Below, in pieces: positions 52,088-60,514 of a DNA stretch of 64,000 nucleotides; positions within the stretch are counted from its first letter, which is position 1; every line of letters begins with the position of its first letter. Below the pieces are notes generated by a model. It did not search any database and was not told where the DNA came from. It saw only the letters and a list, made by a program, of their open reading frames with translations. The position numbers and the translations under genes are program-made. The stretch covers positions 17,517 through 81,516 of the forward strand of contig CAYRMD010000011.1 of the NCBI GenBank assembly GCA_964425225.1, given 5' to 3'. The DNA is from BPJU01 sp964425225. Its GTDB lineage: Bacteria > Planctomycetota > Planctomycetia > Pirellulales > Pirellulaceae.

Positions 52088-52136
52088 TATACCCTCCTGG
52101 TCCACTAGCTTTGGTCGGGGCGTCGACCGAGGAAGT

Positions 52137-53297
52137 TTACTTCCTGTAGGCCATGGGCATTACCACATAGAGGTAACCGTCCGTGGTTCGAAATACCGCT
52201 GGTACCTCGGGCTCCCGAATTTCAAAGGTAACGGTCGCGGCACTATCCAGACAGCGGCAAAATTCCAGGACAAATTGCGAGTCAAGTGTAATTTTGAGCG
52301 GCGGTCCACTATAACTCACTGGCAACTCGACATGGGAAGCAGCGCCTACTTGGGAAACAGCCTCGATTCGCATCGAGCCGTCAGCTACCTGAAAAACAAG
52401 GCCCTTACTCTCTGCGTCACAGACCAGAGCTGCCTGTCGCACGGCCGAGAAAAACGATCCGGCCACCAACTCGATTACCTGTCCGCCTTGGAGACGCTGG
52501 ATAATGTCGCGCCACTCCGGATACTTGCCCTGCATCAGCGTCAAAAGAACTTCAAAGTTTTCCCCGATGACGCTGAACTGGGTCTCTGAGGTGCCGACGC
52601 GGACCAGCGTGTCATGAGATCCTAAGAGGCGCTGGAGGAAATCCAGAACCCGTCGTGGCACCAGAGCCGTCCGCACTTCCTGCCCATTCGAAGCGATGCG
52701 CTCGATCGGCAGCTCCATCTTCGCCAGCCGCCGGGCATCGGTTGCGACGGCCACGAGTCGATTCGCTGCAAATTCGAACAGTACACCCCCTAACGTATAA
52801 CGCGTGCTTTCTGCATCCGTTGCGTACACCGTGCGCCGGATCAGTTCGGCCAAGGCCTTCGACTGAATCTCATGGGTCGCCGGTACGAAGCTGGTGGCCA
52901 CACTGGCTGCGCTTTCCTGCAAAGCCGCGGACGACAGTGACGGCGGCTCTGGGTACTCCATCGGGTCAGGAATGGGAAACTCGTACGAGTTATGCCCGAC
53001 CACGCGCAGAATATTGCCGGTGAGATCCAAAGTGAGCTTCTCATCGAAGTTTTCGCGAAGCAGCGCCCCAAATCCGTCAATCGGCAGCAATGCCACCCCG
53101 GGCCGCACTACGGTAAATGGACTGATGAGCATACGGACGGAGTGTTCACTAGAAGTAGCCCACAGGTACGATTGTCCCGGCTGTACATTGAGTTTTACGT
53201 ATCGGCCGACCAAATCCTTTGCATTGGCCAAGGATCCAATCCCGCTGGTCACGGAAAATGCGGCAAGTAACTTTTCTCGCTCAAATACGGCTTCCAT
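52137..53297 (-). CDS. dnaN: DNA polymerase III sliding clamp, beta subunit
   Basis: The processivity clamp that encircles DNA and tethers the replicase. It has 386 residues, a normal length. Three beta-clamp domains can be traced: MEAVFEREKLLAAFSVTSGI to about 125; the middle domain with STRYTLGGVLFEF, LVAVATDARRLAKMELPI; and the third with IELVAGSFFSAVRQAALVCDAESKGLVFQVADGSMRIEAVSQVGAASHVELPV in pieces, ending PAVFRTTDGYLYVVMPMAYRK. The VMPM(A)xRK ending is the clamp's conserved C-terminus. GGGAGG lies about 6 bases before ATG 53297. It is between dnaA (361 bases upstream) and dciA (49 bases downstream). Confidence 0.97.
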   Translation of the reverse strand: MEAVFEREKLLAAFSVTSGIGSLANAKDLVGRYVKLNVQPGQSYLWATSSEHSVRMLISPFTVVRPGVALLPIDGFGALLRENFDEKLTLDLTGNILRVVGHNSYEFPIPDPMEYPEPPSLSSAALQESAASVATSFVPATHEIQSKALAELIRRTVYATDAESTRYTLGGVLFEFAANRLVAVATDARRLAKMELPIERIASNGQEVRTALVPRRVLDFLQRLLGSHDTLVRVGTSETQFSVIGENFEVLLTLMQGKYPEWRDIIQRLQGGQVIELVAGSFFSAVRQAALVCDAESKGLVFQVADGSMRIEAVSQVGAASHVELPVSYSGPPLKITLDSQFVLEFCRCLDSAATVTFEIREPEVPAVFRTTDGYLYVVMPMAYRK

Positions 53298-53658
53298 TGT
53301 CTACCTCCCTGAAAACTATTGCTGGTGGTTGCCCTGTCTTTGCTATTGGAATGATTATCTTGTCTAAGTAGTTATTGCGTGCACGCAGTTCCACGGATGC
53401 TGATCGTGAAGCCGAAGTGAACAACCACTTGTCCGGTAAGGGGTTGTTGGCGGAAGTATCGAGGATCTTTCTTTGAAAAACTCTGTCGATCGGCTGGCGC
53501 GCCGTTGTCGTGCTGGAGTCGGTCCGTTGCGTGGATCGTCGCGCAGAACAGATGAGCACACGGCATTGTTGACGTTCTGTCGCCAGGTTGGCGACATGCA
53601 ACCAACAGTTTCCTCACAAGCTGCAGTCCCTCGGTGCTCAAGGGTAATGCCCCGGGGT
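53298..53658. other. Spacer between dnaA and dnaN
   Basis: 361 bases on the minus-strand path from the dnaA stop to the dnaN start. It should hold the dnaN promoter. A possible DnaA site was looked for: near-matches to TTATCCACA were not found (the closest are TTATT and TTATC stretches near 53355-53380). The frames overlapping it are not credible genes. Confidence 0.5.
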
Positions 53659-54783
53659 TTATGAGTCTAATAGCTCTCGGCTGATTCGGCATATGATTTC
53701 CTCTAGATGGGGGTCGTGCGCAAGCCGCTGGTCGACTTGACGGCACGCGTAAAGCACGGTGGTGTGATCACGGCCCGTAAAGAACGCACCGATTTGTTGG
53801 AGTGTCTTATTCGTTAGTTGGCGCGCTAGGTACATGGCAACACGCCGAGCGCTAGCCAAGTGACGTTGCCTCCCGGGACCTCGAAGTTGCGCCAGCGGAA
53901 CGCGATAGAACTGCGCTACTTTCTCAGCAACTGCTCGAATCGATGGCTGGGTGGTACCGCTGTACCGGTCGTAGTCGCGCAAGGCCTGGTCCAAGGAAAC
54001 ACGCTCAAGAAGTAGTCGCTTTAGAGACTCAATGAGGAACTGCAGAAAGTCGCGCGTCGAGCTAATTCGAGCCAATGGGCCAGGGCGCGATGCAAGGAAC
54101 GATTGCACGAGTCGTTCAGCAATTCGCTCGGAAAGCGCACAGCCTGCGCGCTGGGCAATCCAACATGCCAATAACACCAGCCCCTCGTGGCCGGGTCGAC
54201 CGACTGGAACTGACAATCCCCCGCTCAAGCGACTAGCAAGAGCCGATGCCGCTCGACCCTCCCACTGTTGGTCCGAACGGCACGTAACGACGACCGGGCG
54301 ATTGCCTGACAGGAAATAGTCGAGCAAAAAAACCAACTCCTCTTGCGCCATGCTCGAACGGATACGGTCTACGTCGTCTACGATCAATGCAGGCCACTGG
54401 CGGAAGCGATGCCGAAACTCCGCAAGGGAATTCGTCTCGCAAGCAAGACCGCACTGCCGAGCGAAGCGAGTCCCGGCCAGGACCGGGACCGGTTGCTCTG
54501 CTGTACCACCCAGCAAGCGGGCTGCTCCATAAGCCAGTAACGTCTTGCCATTGCCCGGAGCTCCATTTAGGACTACCATCGGAAAACGGCCAACTGGATG
54601 CGTCAACTGCTCAAAGGCAATACGCACCAGGGCACAGCTCTGATCGCCGACAAAGCCCCACGTTTCCTTCTTGAGGCCGATACCATAGTCGGGGACCAGC
54701 TCGCGCGGTGCCGAACCCGGAAACTCGATAACAAATCCGGCCGCTTTGCTTGTTATCACGGCAGTCCCAGCTCCAATCCTCAC
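53659..54783 (-). CDS. dnaA: Chromosomal replication initiator DnaA, lacking N-terminal domains I-II
   Basis: 374 residues against about 450 in most bacteria. Domain III (AAA+): Walker A GAPGNGKT at 74-81, Walker B ALIVDDVD at 132-139, later VVVTCRSDQQW. Domain IV: VPLAQLRGPGRQRHLASARRVAMYLARQLTNKTLQQIGAFF, ending in the DnaA signature TGRDHTTVLYA (336-346; usual GGRDHTTVLHA). Residues 1-40 do not resemble domains I or II. The start is GTG at 54783. Immediately upstream, in the same frame, are TGA and TAG codons, so the short N-terminus is real. The absence of domain I, which binds helicase and DiaA in other bacteria, suggests that helicase loading uses DciA or another route. The nearby dnaN, dciA and gyrB support the call. 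Confidence 0.92.
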   Translation of the reverse strand: MRIGAGTAVITSKAAGFVIEFPGSAPRELVPDYGIGLKKETWGFVGDQSCALVRIAFEQLTHPVGRFPMVVLNGAPGNGKTLLAYGAARLLGGTAEQPVPVLAGTRFARQCGLACETNSLAEFRHRFRQWPALIVDDVDRIRSSMAQEELVFLLDYFLSGNRPVVVTCRSDQQWEGRAASALASRLSGGLSVPVGRPGHEGLVLLACWIAQRAGCALSERIAERLVQSFLASRPGPLARISSTRDFLQFLIESLKRLLLERVSLDQALRDYDRYSGTTQPSIRAVAEKVAQFYRVPLAQLRGPGRQRHLASARRVAMYLARQLTNKTLQQIGAFFTGRDHTTVLYACRQVDQRLAHDPHLEEIICRISRELLDS

Positions 54784-54986
54784 AGCCGACGCGGTCTATC
54801 AGTTCGATGACCGAACACCTTTGAAACAAGCACCCGGATTGTACCGTAACTGGGCACTTGGAGCGAGTGGCGGCCGACATCGGAAAACTGCGCAACACAA
54901 CCGCGCAGTAAAAAGTAGCGAACGGGCACGTAGCAACGTACCCCTGCAGTTGTGGTCGCCTACTTTGCCAGTTCCCTGGTTCATAC

Positions 54987-55006
54987 TGACCCGATTCATC
55001 GGGTCA
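54987..55006. promoter_or_regulatory. Perfect dyad 1 upstream of dnaA
   Basis: TGACCCGAT and ATCGGGTCA are exact reverse complements around a TC spacer. The core reads ATTCAT. With the dyad at 55030-55045 it shares the pattern CCG(N)ATGAAT(N)CGG in one orientation. Its likely use is as a binding site for a dimeric regulator or as an origin element, by inference. Confidence 0.45.
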
Positions 55007-55029
55007 AGGAATGTGAGAGAGGTGAAGGG

Positions 55030-55045
55030 ACCGCATGAATGCGGT
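55030..55045. promoter_or_regulatory. Perfect dyad 2 upstream of dnaA
   Basis: ACCGCAT and ATGCGGT are exact reverse complements around GA, so the core is ATGAAT, the complement of ATTCAT in dyad 1. The two centres are 41 bases apart, close to four helical turns, so the two sites would lie on nearly the same face of the DNA. Confidence 0.45.
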
Positions 55046-55509
55046 TGCCACGAACATCATCACTACGAACGCGGTTACTATGATCGGGGTTACGACGCAC
55101 GCGACCGAATCAGTTTAACAAGATCGTCTGGTAAGTGGGACAGGTTGCCCAACGCTGATGCTTCGCGTTACAGCCCGCCTGGTACGAACAATGCGGCAAG
55201 TAGGTTGCGTAGGTTTTGCGCTGGTACGTCCGTTTCATAGTCGCTACGCGGATGGCTCGTGTTTTCTGATGGGCATGCCTGTCCTGCGACGACAATAAAC
55301 TACCTGTTGCAAGCAATGTGAAACTTATTGCTACCCAATGCAACTCGGCAACACCCAAAACTCGCGCGATCCCCGAAGATAAACACCAAAAACACGCCCA
55401 TAAAGGCCAAAAAGTTTGCTTGAACCATGGCTCACAATGTGCCGGTACTTCTCGTCCGTAAGCGCGACGCGGGACTTGAAAGTGCATAAAATGGCATCAA
55501 CCAGGGCGG

Positions 55510-57276
55510 TTATTCCAAGATCATATCGTCCACGGTCTTGCCCGACGGAATCATCGGCAAAACGTGTTCTTGGTAGGGTACTTCGACATCCAGTACGTAC
55601 GGACCCGGGTAGCGGAACATTTCTTCAAGGGCTGGCACTACGTCCTGCTTTTTGCGGATCGAGTCGGCGCCGCACCCGAAACCTTTGGCGATCGTTACGA
55701 AGTCCGGGTAGCGCTCCTGGACGTACGGTCCAGCGCCCTCCCCCCGAGCCTCCGCGTGGTGAACAGGGCCAAGGTAGGTGTGGGCGCGTACCCCTTGCAT
55801 GAATCGGTCCTCCCATTGCACAACCATGCCAAGGTGCTGGTTATTTAACAGGAGCACCTTCACCGGTAGCGATTCGCAATAGCAGGTGGCCAATTCCTGG
55901 ACGTTCATCAAAAAGCTACCGTCACCGTCGATGTCCACCACGAGGGCATCCGGATGAGCAGCTTGCGCACCCATAGCAGCCGGCAGTCCAAACCCCATCG
56001 AGCCTAATCCACTGCTGGAGAGCCAGCGGCGTGGATGCCGAAATTTATAGAATTGGGCCGCCCACATCTGATGTTGCCCCACTCCGACGGTAATGATCGT
56101 TTTGCGATCGGCCGTCAATCGTGATAATTCGGCTATCGCATGCTGCTGCAGAATGCCGTCGAACTGCTCGTCATAGCGAAACGGGTATTGGGCTTTCCAC
56201 TGCTGGCACTGCTTGACCCATGGCTCGATTTCCGGTTTCGGCTCGACAATCCGATTAAGCTCGGTCAAGGCATACTTGACGTCACTGCATACAGGAATAT
56301 GTGCTTCCTTATTCTTGTTCAATTCCGACGGGTCGATGTCGATGTGAACAATCTTCGCATGACGGGCGAAGGCTTCTACTTTGCCGGTGACACGGTCATC
56401 GAACCGTACGCCTAACGCCAAAAGTAGATCGCAGTCGCGGACTGCCCAATTGGCATAAACGCTGCCGTGCATGCCGAGCATATCCAGACAGAGCGGGTCG
56501 TCACTGGGAAAAGCACCTAGACCCATGACAGTAAGGGCCACCGGAATACCGGTTTTGTGAGCAAATCGCCGGAGTTCCTCGCTGGCCCCAGCCGCAATGA
56601 TGCCACCGCCAGCGTAGATCACAGGGCGGCGAGAAAGTTTAATGGCAGCCGCAATCTGCTTAATCTGCTCAGGGGATGCCTTGCGCGACTGGACGTCGTA
56701 ACCGGGCAAATCCATGGGAGCATCCCAATCGACAGCCGCCGCGTCCTGCTGCACGTCTTTGGGTAGATCGATCAGTACCGGTCCGGGACGCCCCGTTGTC
56801 GCGATGTAGAATGCTTCGCGCATGATGCGCGGCAGATCGTAAATCGAGGTCACCAGGTAATGATGCTTTGTAATGCCGCGGCAAACCTCTACGATCGGGG
56901 TCTCTTGAAAGGCATCCGTACCGATGTTCTTGGTAGGTACCTGACCAGTAATAGCGATAATCGGGATGCTGTCCATTTTGGCATCCGCGATGGCGGTTAC
57001 CAGGTTCGTTGCCCCCGGGCCGCTGGTCGCAATACAAACACCAGGCTTACCCGTAGAACGAGCGTAACCCTGAGCGGCGAACCCGCCACCTTGTTCGTGG
57101 CGAGGCAATATGGTTCGGATTTTGTCCGCGTACCGCACCAGAGACTGATGCAGCGGCATGCTGGCGCCACCGGGATACGCAAACACGATATCCACCTGGT
57201 GGTCAACCAGCGATTGGACGACGATGTCGGCCCCGTTCATGATGCCCGTGTGAGGAGCCGTGCGCGTCGAGCTCAT
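55510..57276 (-). CDS. ilvB: Acetolactate synthase, large (catalytic) subunit
   Basis: A TPP- and FAD-dependent enzyme that condenses pyruvate to acetolactate (or acetohydroxybutyrate) in branched-chain amino-acid synthesis. It has 588 residues from ATG 57276. The TPP-activating glutamate is Glu61 in PRHEQGGGFAAQGYAR. The family blocks SGPGATNLVTAIADAKMDSIPIIAITGQV, FQETPIVEVCRGITKHHYLV and the TPP motif VDIDGDGSFLMNVQELATCYCESLPVKVLLLNNQ are all intact. GGGAG lies 6 bases before this ATG. A long upstream frame to 57828 overlaps uvrA and is spurious. The regulatory subunit gene ilvH is not beside it. Confidence 0.96.
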   Translation of the reverse strand: MSSTRTAPHTGIMNGADIVVQSLVDHQVDIVFAYPGGASMPLHQSLVRYADKIRTILPRHEQGGGFAAQGYARSTGKPGVCIATSGPGATNLVTAIADAKMDSIPIIAITGQVPTKNIGTDAFQETPIVEVCRGITKHHYLVTSIYDLPRIMREAFYIATTGRPGPVLIDLPKDVQQDAAAVDWDAPMDLPGYDVQSRKASPEQIKQIAAAIKLSRRPVIYAGGGIIAAGASEELRRFAHKTGIPVALTVMGLGAFPSDDPLCLDMLGMHGSVYANWAVRDCDLLLALGVRFDDRVTGKVEAFARHAKIVHIDIDPSELNKNKEAHIPVCSDVKYALTELNRIVEPKPEIEPWVKQCQQWKAQYPFRYDEQFDGILQQHAIAELSRLTADRKTIITVGVGQHQMWAAQFYKFRHPRRWLSSSGLGSMGFGLPAAMGAQAAHPDALVVDIDGDGSFLMNVQELATCYCESLPVKVLLLNNQHLGMVVQWEDRFMQGVRAHTYLGPVHHAEARGEGAGPYVQERYPDFVTIAKGFGCGADSIRKKQDVVPALEEMFRYPGPYVLDVEVPYQEHVLPMIPSGKTVDDMILE

Positions 57277-57649
57277 CGAGCACTCCCTCGAGTAACCGGT
57301 TGTCACAGATGCACGTTTCCCCGTTTTGCAGATAGTCGCGCCGTGGGCGGATGGCTCCCACAAAGTTCCATCGCGCCGGGACGCAAAAACCCGCCAAAAC
57401 TTTAATTTTATGCCGCTTTTCGCGCTACAGCAACCGAGCCGTCCATTGGCCCGCACCCGCCGCGCAACCTCCATCGAGACTGCCCGGTCGTTTAAGCGGG
57501 TACAAACCGTCCGAAACGCTGCTATGGCGGAAGGAGGTGTCGCACTATGGACAGGGTTCGACTTCCAGTAAATTGTAATATTTTGGCGCCTTGCGTAAGT
57601 GCGCGTAACTAACCAGAAGCTACCGGGTTCAGGAGGCCTTTCGAGGGGC
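57277..57649. other. Divergent promoter spacer between ilvB and uvrA
   Basis: 373 bases with ilvB leaving on the minus strand and uvrA on the plus strand. It should contain both promoters. No LexA-type operator (GAAC-N4-GTTC or CTG-N10-CAG) was seen near uvrA. A T-rich ilvB attenuator was not recognised either. Confidence 0.5.
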
Positions 57650-60514
57650 ATGACCAGCGTGCCGCGTGTGAATAGCCCCGTGACGTGCCAGGCGGAAGCC
57701 GGAGTCATCCGCATCCGCGGGGCCAGAGTCCACAACCTGCAAAATCTCGACGTCGATTTGCCTCGCGAACGGTTAATCGTCCTTACGGGCCCAAGCGGTT
57801 CGGGTAAGAGCAGTTTGGCCTTTGACACCTTGTATGCCGAAGGGCAGCGCCAATATGTCGAGACGCTATCGACCTACGCACGGCAATTCCTCCAGCAGTT
57901 GGAGCGTCCCGACGTCGATCTGATAGAAGGTCTTCCGCCGACGCTGTGCATTGACCAGCGTCCCGGCAGTCACAATCCCCGTAGTACCGTAGCAACGGTT
58001 ACCGAAATCTACGACTATCTGCGTGTCCTCATGGCGAGACTAGGCACGTTACTTTGTTATCGGTGCCGTGAACCGATCCGGCAATGGCACGCCGAGCAGA
58101 TTGTCGAGCGGCTCGCTAGCCAGCCGGAGGACAGTCGCTTGATCCTTTTGGCGCCGATGGTGCGAGGACGTCGAGGCCAACATACCGAGGTGTTCGCTCG
58201 CATCCGCTCGGCAGGCTTCGTACGCGTGCGGGTCGACGGTACGGTCTATGAAATCGATGAAGTACCGGAGCTAGCTCCCCGCAAAATACATCATATCGAG
58301 GCGGTGATTGATCGGATCGTGGTGCGCCCCGGGATCGAAGCTCGCTTAGCGGAGTCGGTCGAGCACGCCCTGCGGTTTGGGGAAGGTCTGCTGATAGTAA
58401 GCCGTATGAGCGGTTCGCGTCCGGTCACGTGGCACGATGAACTCTATAGCACACGTTATGCCTGCCCTAGTTGTGGCATTAGTTACGAGGAAATCGAACC
58501 GCGCACATTCAGTTTCAATAGTCCCTACGGTGCCTGCCCTGGATGTTCGGGATTGGGCGTACAACGCCGGTTTGACGCGGAGCTAGTGGTTCCGGAGCCT
58601 CAGTTGAGCATCGAAGAAGGTGCGCTGGCTCCATACCGTGCGGTGCGGAGGTCCGCCTGGAAAAAGCAGCGGGATGCGATCGCCGCGTACCTGGCAGAGT
58701 ATGGCCAGGACCTAACTACACCCATCGCGGAGCTTTGCAGCTCGATCCGAGAAGGCCTGTTGCATGGGGAAGGGGAAAAGTTTCCCGGCATCCTCACGCT
58801 CCTGGAGAAGGAATATGCCACGACACTCGATGAAGAGCGGCGCGATTTTTTGGAAAGCTTTCGGGACGATGTTACGTGTCCGGAATGCCACGGTTCACGG
58901 CTTCGACCGGAGGCCAACCATGTGCTGCTTGCCGGCCGGAACATCCACCAGTTGGTTTCGATGACGGTGGGGCAAGCACGCCAGTGGTTCGCAGCGTTGG
59001 TGATTCCCGAGGCACACAGGGCGGTGGGGGAACCGCTCCGCGTGGAAATCGTGCGACGACTGGAATTCCTTCAGAAAGTTGGTGTGGACTATTTGGCGCT
59101 GAATCGCGCGGCCGACACGCTCAGTGGCGGTGAGCTACAGCGCGTGCGACTGGCCAGCGCCGTCGGCTCGCCCTTGGTCGGCGTCTGTTATGTGCTGGAC
59201 GAGCCAAGCATCGGGTTACACCCACGGGACAATCGACGTCTCATCGAAGTGTTACGGCAGTTGCGCGATCGAGGTAACACGGTGGTGGTGGTCGAACATG
59301 ACGAAGCCATGATCCGCAGTGCCGACCATGTGATCGATCTGGGACCCGGTGCCGGAAAAACTGGCGGATGCCTGGTGGCTTGTGGCTCGCCTGCCGAAAT
59401 CGCCGAACACCCGAAGTCGCTGACCGGTCAGTACCTGCGAGGTGAACGGTGTATTCCTTTACCAGAACGAAGACGCCCTGTCGTCAAAGGGCGACAACTC
59501 GTTTTGCAAGGCGTGCGTACCAATAACCTGAGGGACATCACGGTAGCTTTTCCTCTAGGCACGTTTATTTGCGTCACCGGCGTCAGCGGGTCAGGGAAAA
59601 GTTCTCTCGTCAATCAAACCTTGGCACGTGCCGTTGCCCGCCGGCTGGGTCAGAGCGCTCCGCGGCCCGGCCCGTATCGTGCAGTACGGGGCGTGCGCTA
59701 TGTGGAAAAACTCATCGTGGTCGACCAGTCCCCCATTGGTAAAACTCCGCGCAGTAACCCGGCCACGTATATCGGGGTTTTCGACGAGATACGGCGCGTA
59801 TTTGCCGAGAGCCGCGAGGCGCGCCAACGCGGGTTTACTGCTAGCCGCTTCAGCTTTAACGTGCCAGGTGGCCGTTGCGAAGCATGTCAGGGACAAGGCG
59901 TCCAGAAAATCCAAATGCACTTCTTACCGGACCTGTTCGTGACGTGTCCGGAGTGCCACGGCCAGCGCTACAATCGGCAGACACTGGAAGTACGTTATCG
60001 AGATCGAACCATCGCTGATGTGCTGGCTATGAGCGTCGAGCAGGCTGGCGAGTTTTTCCAGAATTTCGCCTCAATCCACCGCGCTTTGGATTGCCTGTGT
60101 CGCGTGGGTTTGGGTTATCTATCCCTGGGCCAGCCCTCGAACACACTTTCCGGAGGAGAGTCGCAGCGAGTCAAATTGGCCTCGGAGCTTTCTCGCCCCA
60201 ACAGCGGTGCAACGTTATATATCCTTGACGAACCGACGACCGGTCTGCATTTGGATGATATCCGAAAACTATTAGATGTCGTTCAGCAGCTCGTCGACCG
60301 AGGTAATACGATGGTGGTAATCGAGCATCATCCGGACGTCATTAAGTGCGCCGATTGGGTTATTGACTTGGGTCCCGAAGGCGGTGAGGCAGGGGGCGAA
60401 GTGGTGGTCGAGGGCACGCCCGAGGACGTGGCAGCTCACCCCACTAGCCACACAGGTCGCGCCCTTCGGCCCTACCTGGGTTGGGAATCGGAAGTAAGGG
60501 ATGCGGCCTTATGA
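57650..60514 (+). CDS. uvrA: UvrABC excinuclease subunit A
   Basis: The damage-recognition ATPase of nucleotide-excision repair, 954 residues. There are two ABC modules: Walker A GPSGSGKSS (47-55) with signature DTLSGGELQRVRLASAVGS and Walker B YVLDEPSIGLHPRDN; and Walker A GVSGSGKSS (644-652) with signature NTLSGGESQRVKLASELSR and Walker B YILDEPTTGLHLDD. Zinc modules are visible: CPSCG with CPGCSGLG in the first half, and CEACQGQGVQKIQMHFLPDLFVTCPECHG in pieces in the second. The ATG at 57650 follows GAGGGGC. An AGGAGG at 57631-57636 is 13 bases away. A GTG at 57599 would add 17 residues and has no ribosome site. It overlaps the dGTPase gene (ATGA). Confidence 0.97.
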   Translation: MTSVPRVNSPVTCQAEAGVIRIRGARVHNLQNLDVDLPRERLIVLTGPSGSGKSSLAFDTLYAEGQRQYVETLSTYARQFLQQLERPDVDLIEGLPPTLCIDQRPGSHNPRSTVATVTEIYDYLRVLMARLGTLLCYRCREPIRQWHAEQIVERLASQPEDSRLILLAPMVRGRRGQHTEVFARIRSAGFVRVRVDGTVYEIDEVPELAPRKIHHIEAVIDRIVVRPGIEARLAESVEHALRFGEGLLIVSRMSGSRPVTWHDELYSTRYACPSCGISYEEIEPRTFSFNSPYGACPGCSGLGVQRRFDAELVVPEPQLSIEEGALAPYRAVRRSAWKKQRDAIAAYLAEYGQDLTTPIAELCSSIREGLLHGEGEKFPGILTLLEKEYATTLDEERRDFLESFRDDVTCPECHGSRLRPEANHVLLAGRNIHQLVSMTVGQARQWFAALVIPEAHRAVGEPLRVEIVRRLEFLQKVGVDYLALNRAADTLSGGELQRVRLASAVGSPLVGVCYVLDEPSIGLHPRDNRRLIEVLRQLRDRGNTVVVVEHDEAMIRSADHVIDLGPGAGKTGGCLVACGSPAEIAEHPKSLTGQYLRGERCIPLPERRRPVVKGRQLVLQGVRTNNLRDITVAFPLGTFICVTGVSGSGKSSLVNQTLARAVARRLGQSAPRPGPYRAVRGVRYVEKLIVVDQSPIGKTPRSNPATYIGVFDEIRRVFAESREARQRGFTASRFSFNVPGGRCEACQGQGVQKIQMHFLPDLFVTCPECHGQRYNRQTLEVRYRDRTIADVLAMSVEQAGEFFQNFASIHRALDCLCRVGLGYLSLGQPSNTLSGGESQRVKLASELSRPNSGATLYILDEPTTGLHLDDIRKLLDVVQQLVDRGNTMVVIEHHPDVIKCADWVIDLGPEGGEAGGEVVVEGTPEDVAAHPTSHTGRALRPYLGWESEVRDAAL

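Larger units (their letters stand above)
54784..55509. other. Spacer upstream of dnaA, candidate origin or regulatory region
   Basis: 726 bases between dnaA and ilvB, both on the minus strand. It contains two matched perfect dyads at 54987-55006 and 55030-55045. No canonical DnaA boxes, AT-rich unwinding element or tRNA was recognised. Short frames exist on both strands, including one beginning MKRTYQ, but none is convincing. Confidence 0.5.

Noticed and set aside
55110..55235. Minus-strand start reading MKRTYQ near dnaA, reminiscent of ribosomal protein L34 (rpmH)
   Set aside because: L34 begins MKRTYQP and is then very rich in Arg and Lys. Here the sequence continues with few basic residues, has several Cys and Tyr, and has no ribosome site. 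The resemblance ends after six residues.
54784..55509. Canonical DnaA boxes in the spacer upstream of dnaA
   Set aside because: I looked for TTATCCACA and one-mismatch forms on both strands by eye and found none that were convincing, so no oriC is called.
57277..57828. N-terminal extension of ilvB up to 57828
   Set aside because: The extension overlaps uvrA on the other strand and has no family similarity. ATG 57276 has a good GGGAG site and matches the acetolactate synthase N-terminus.
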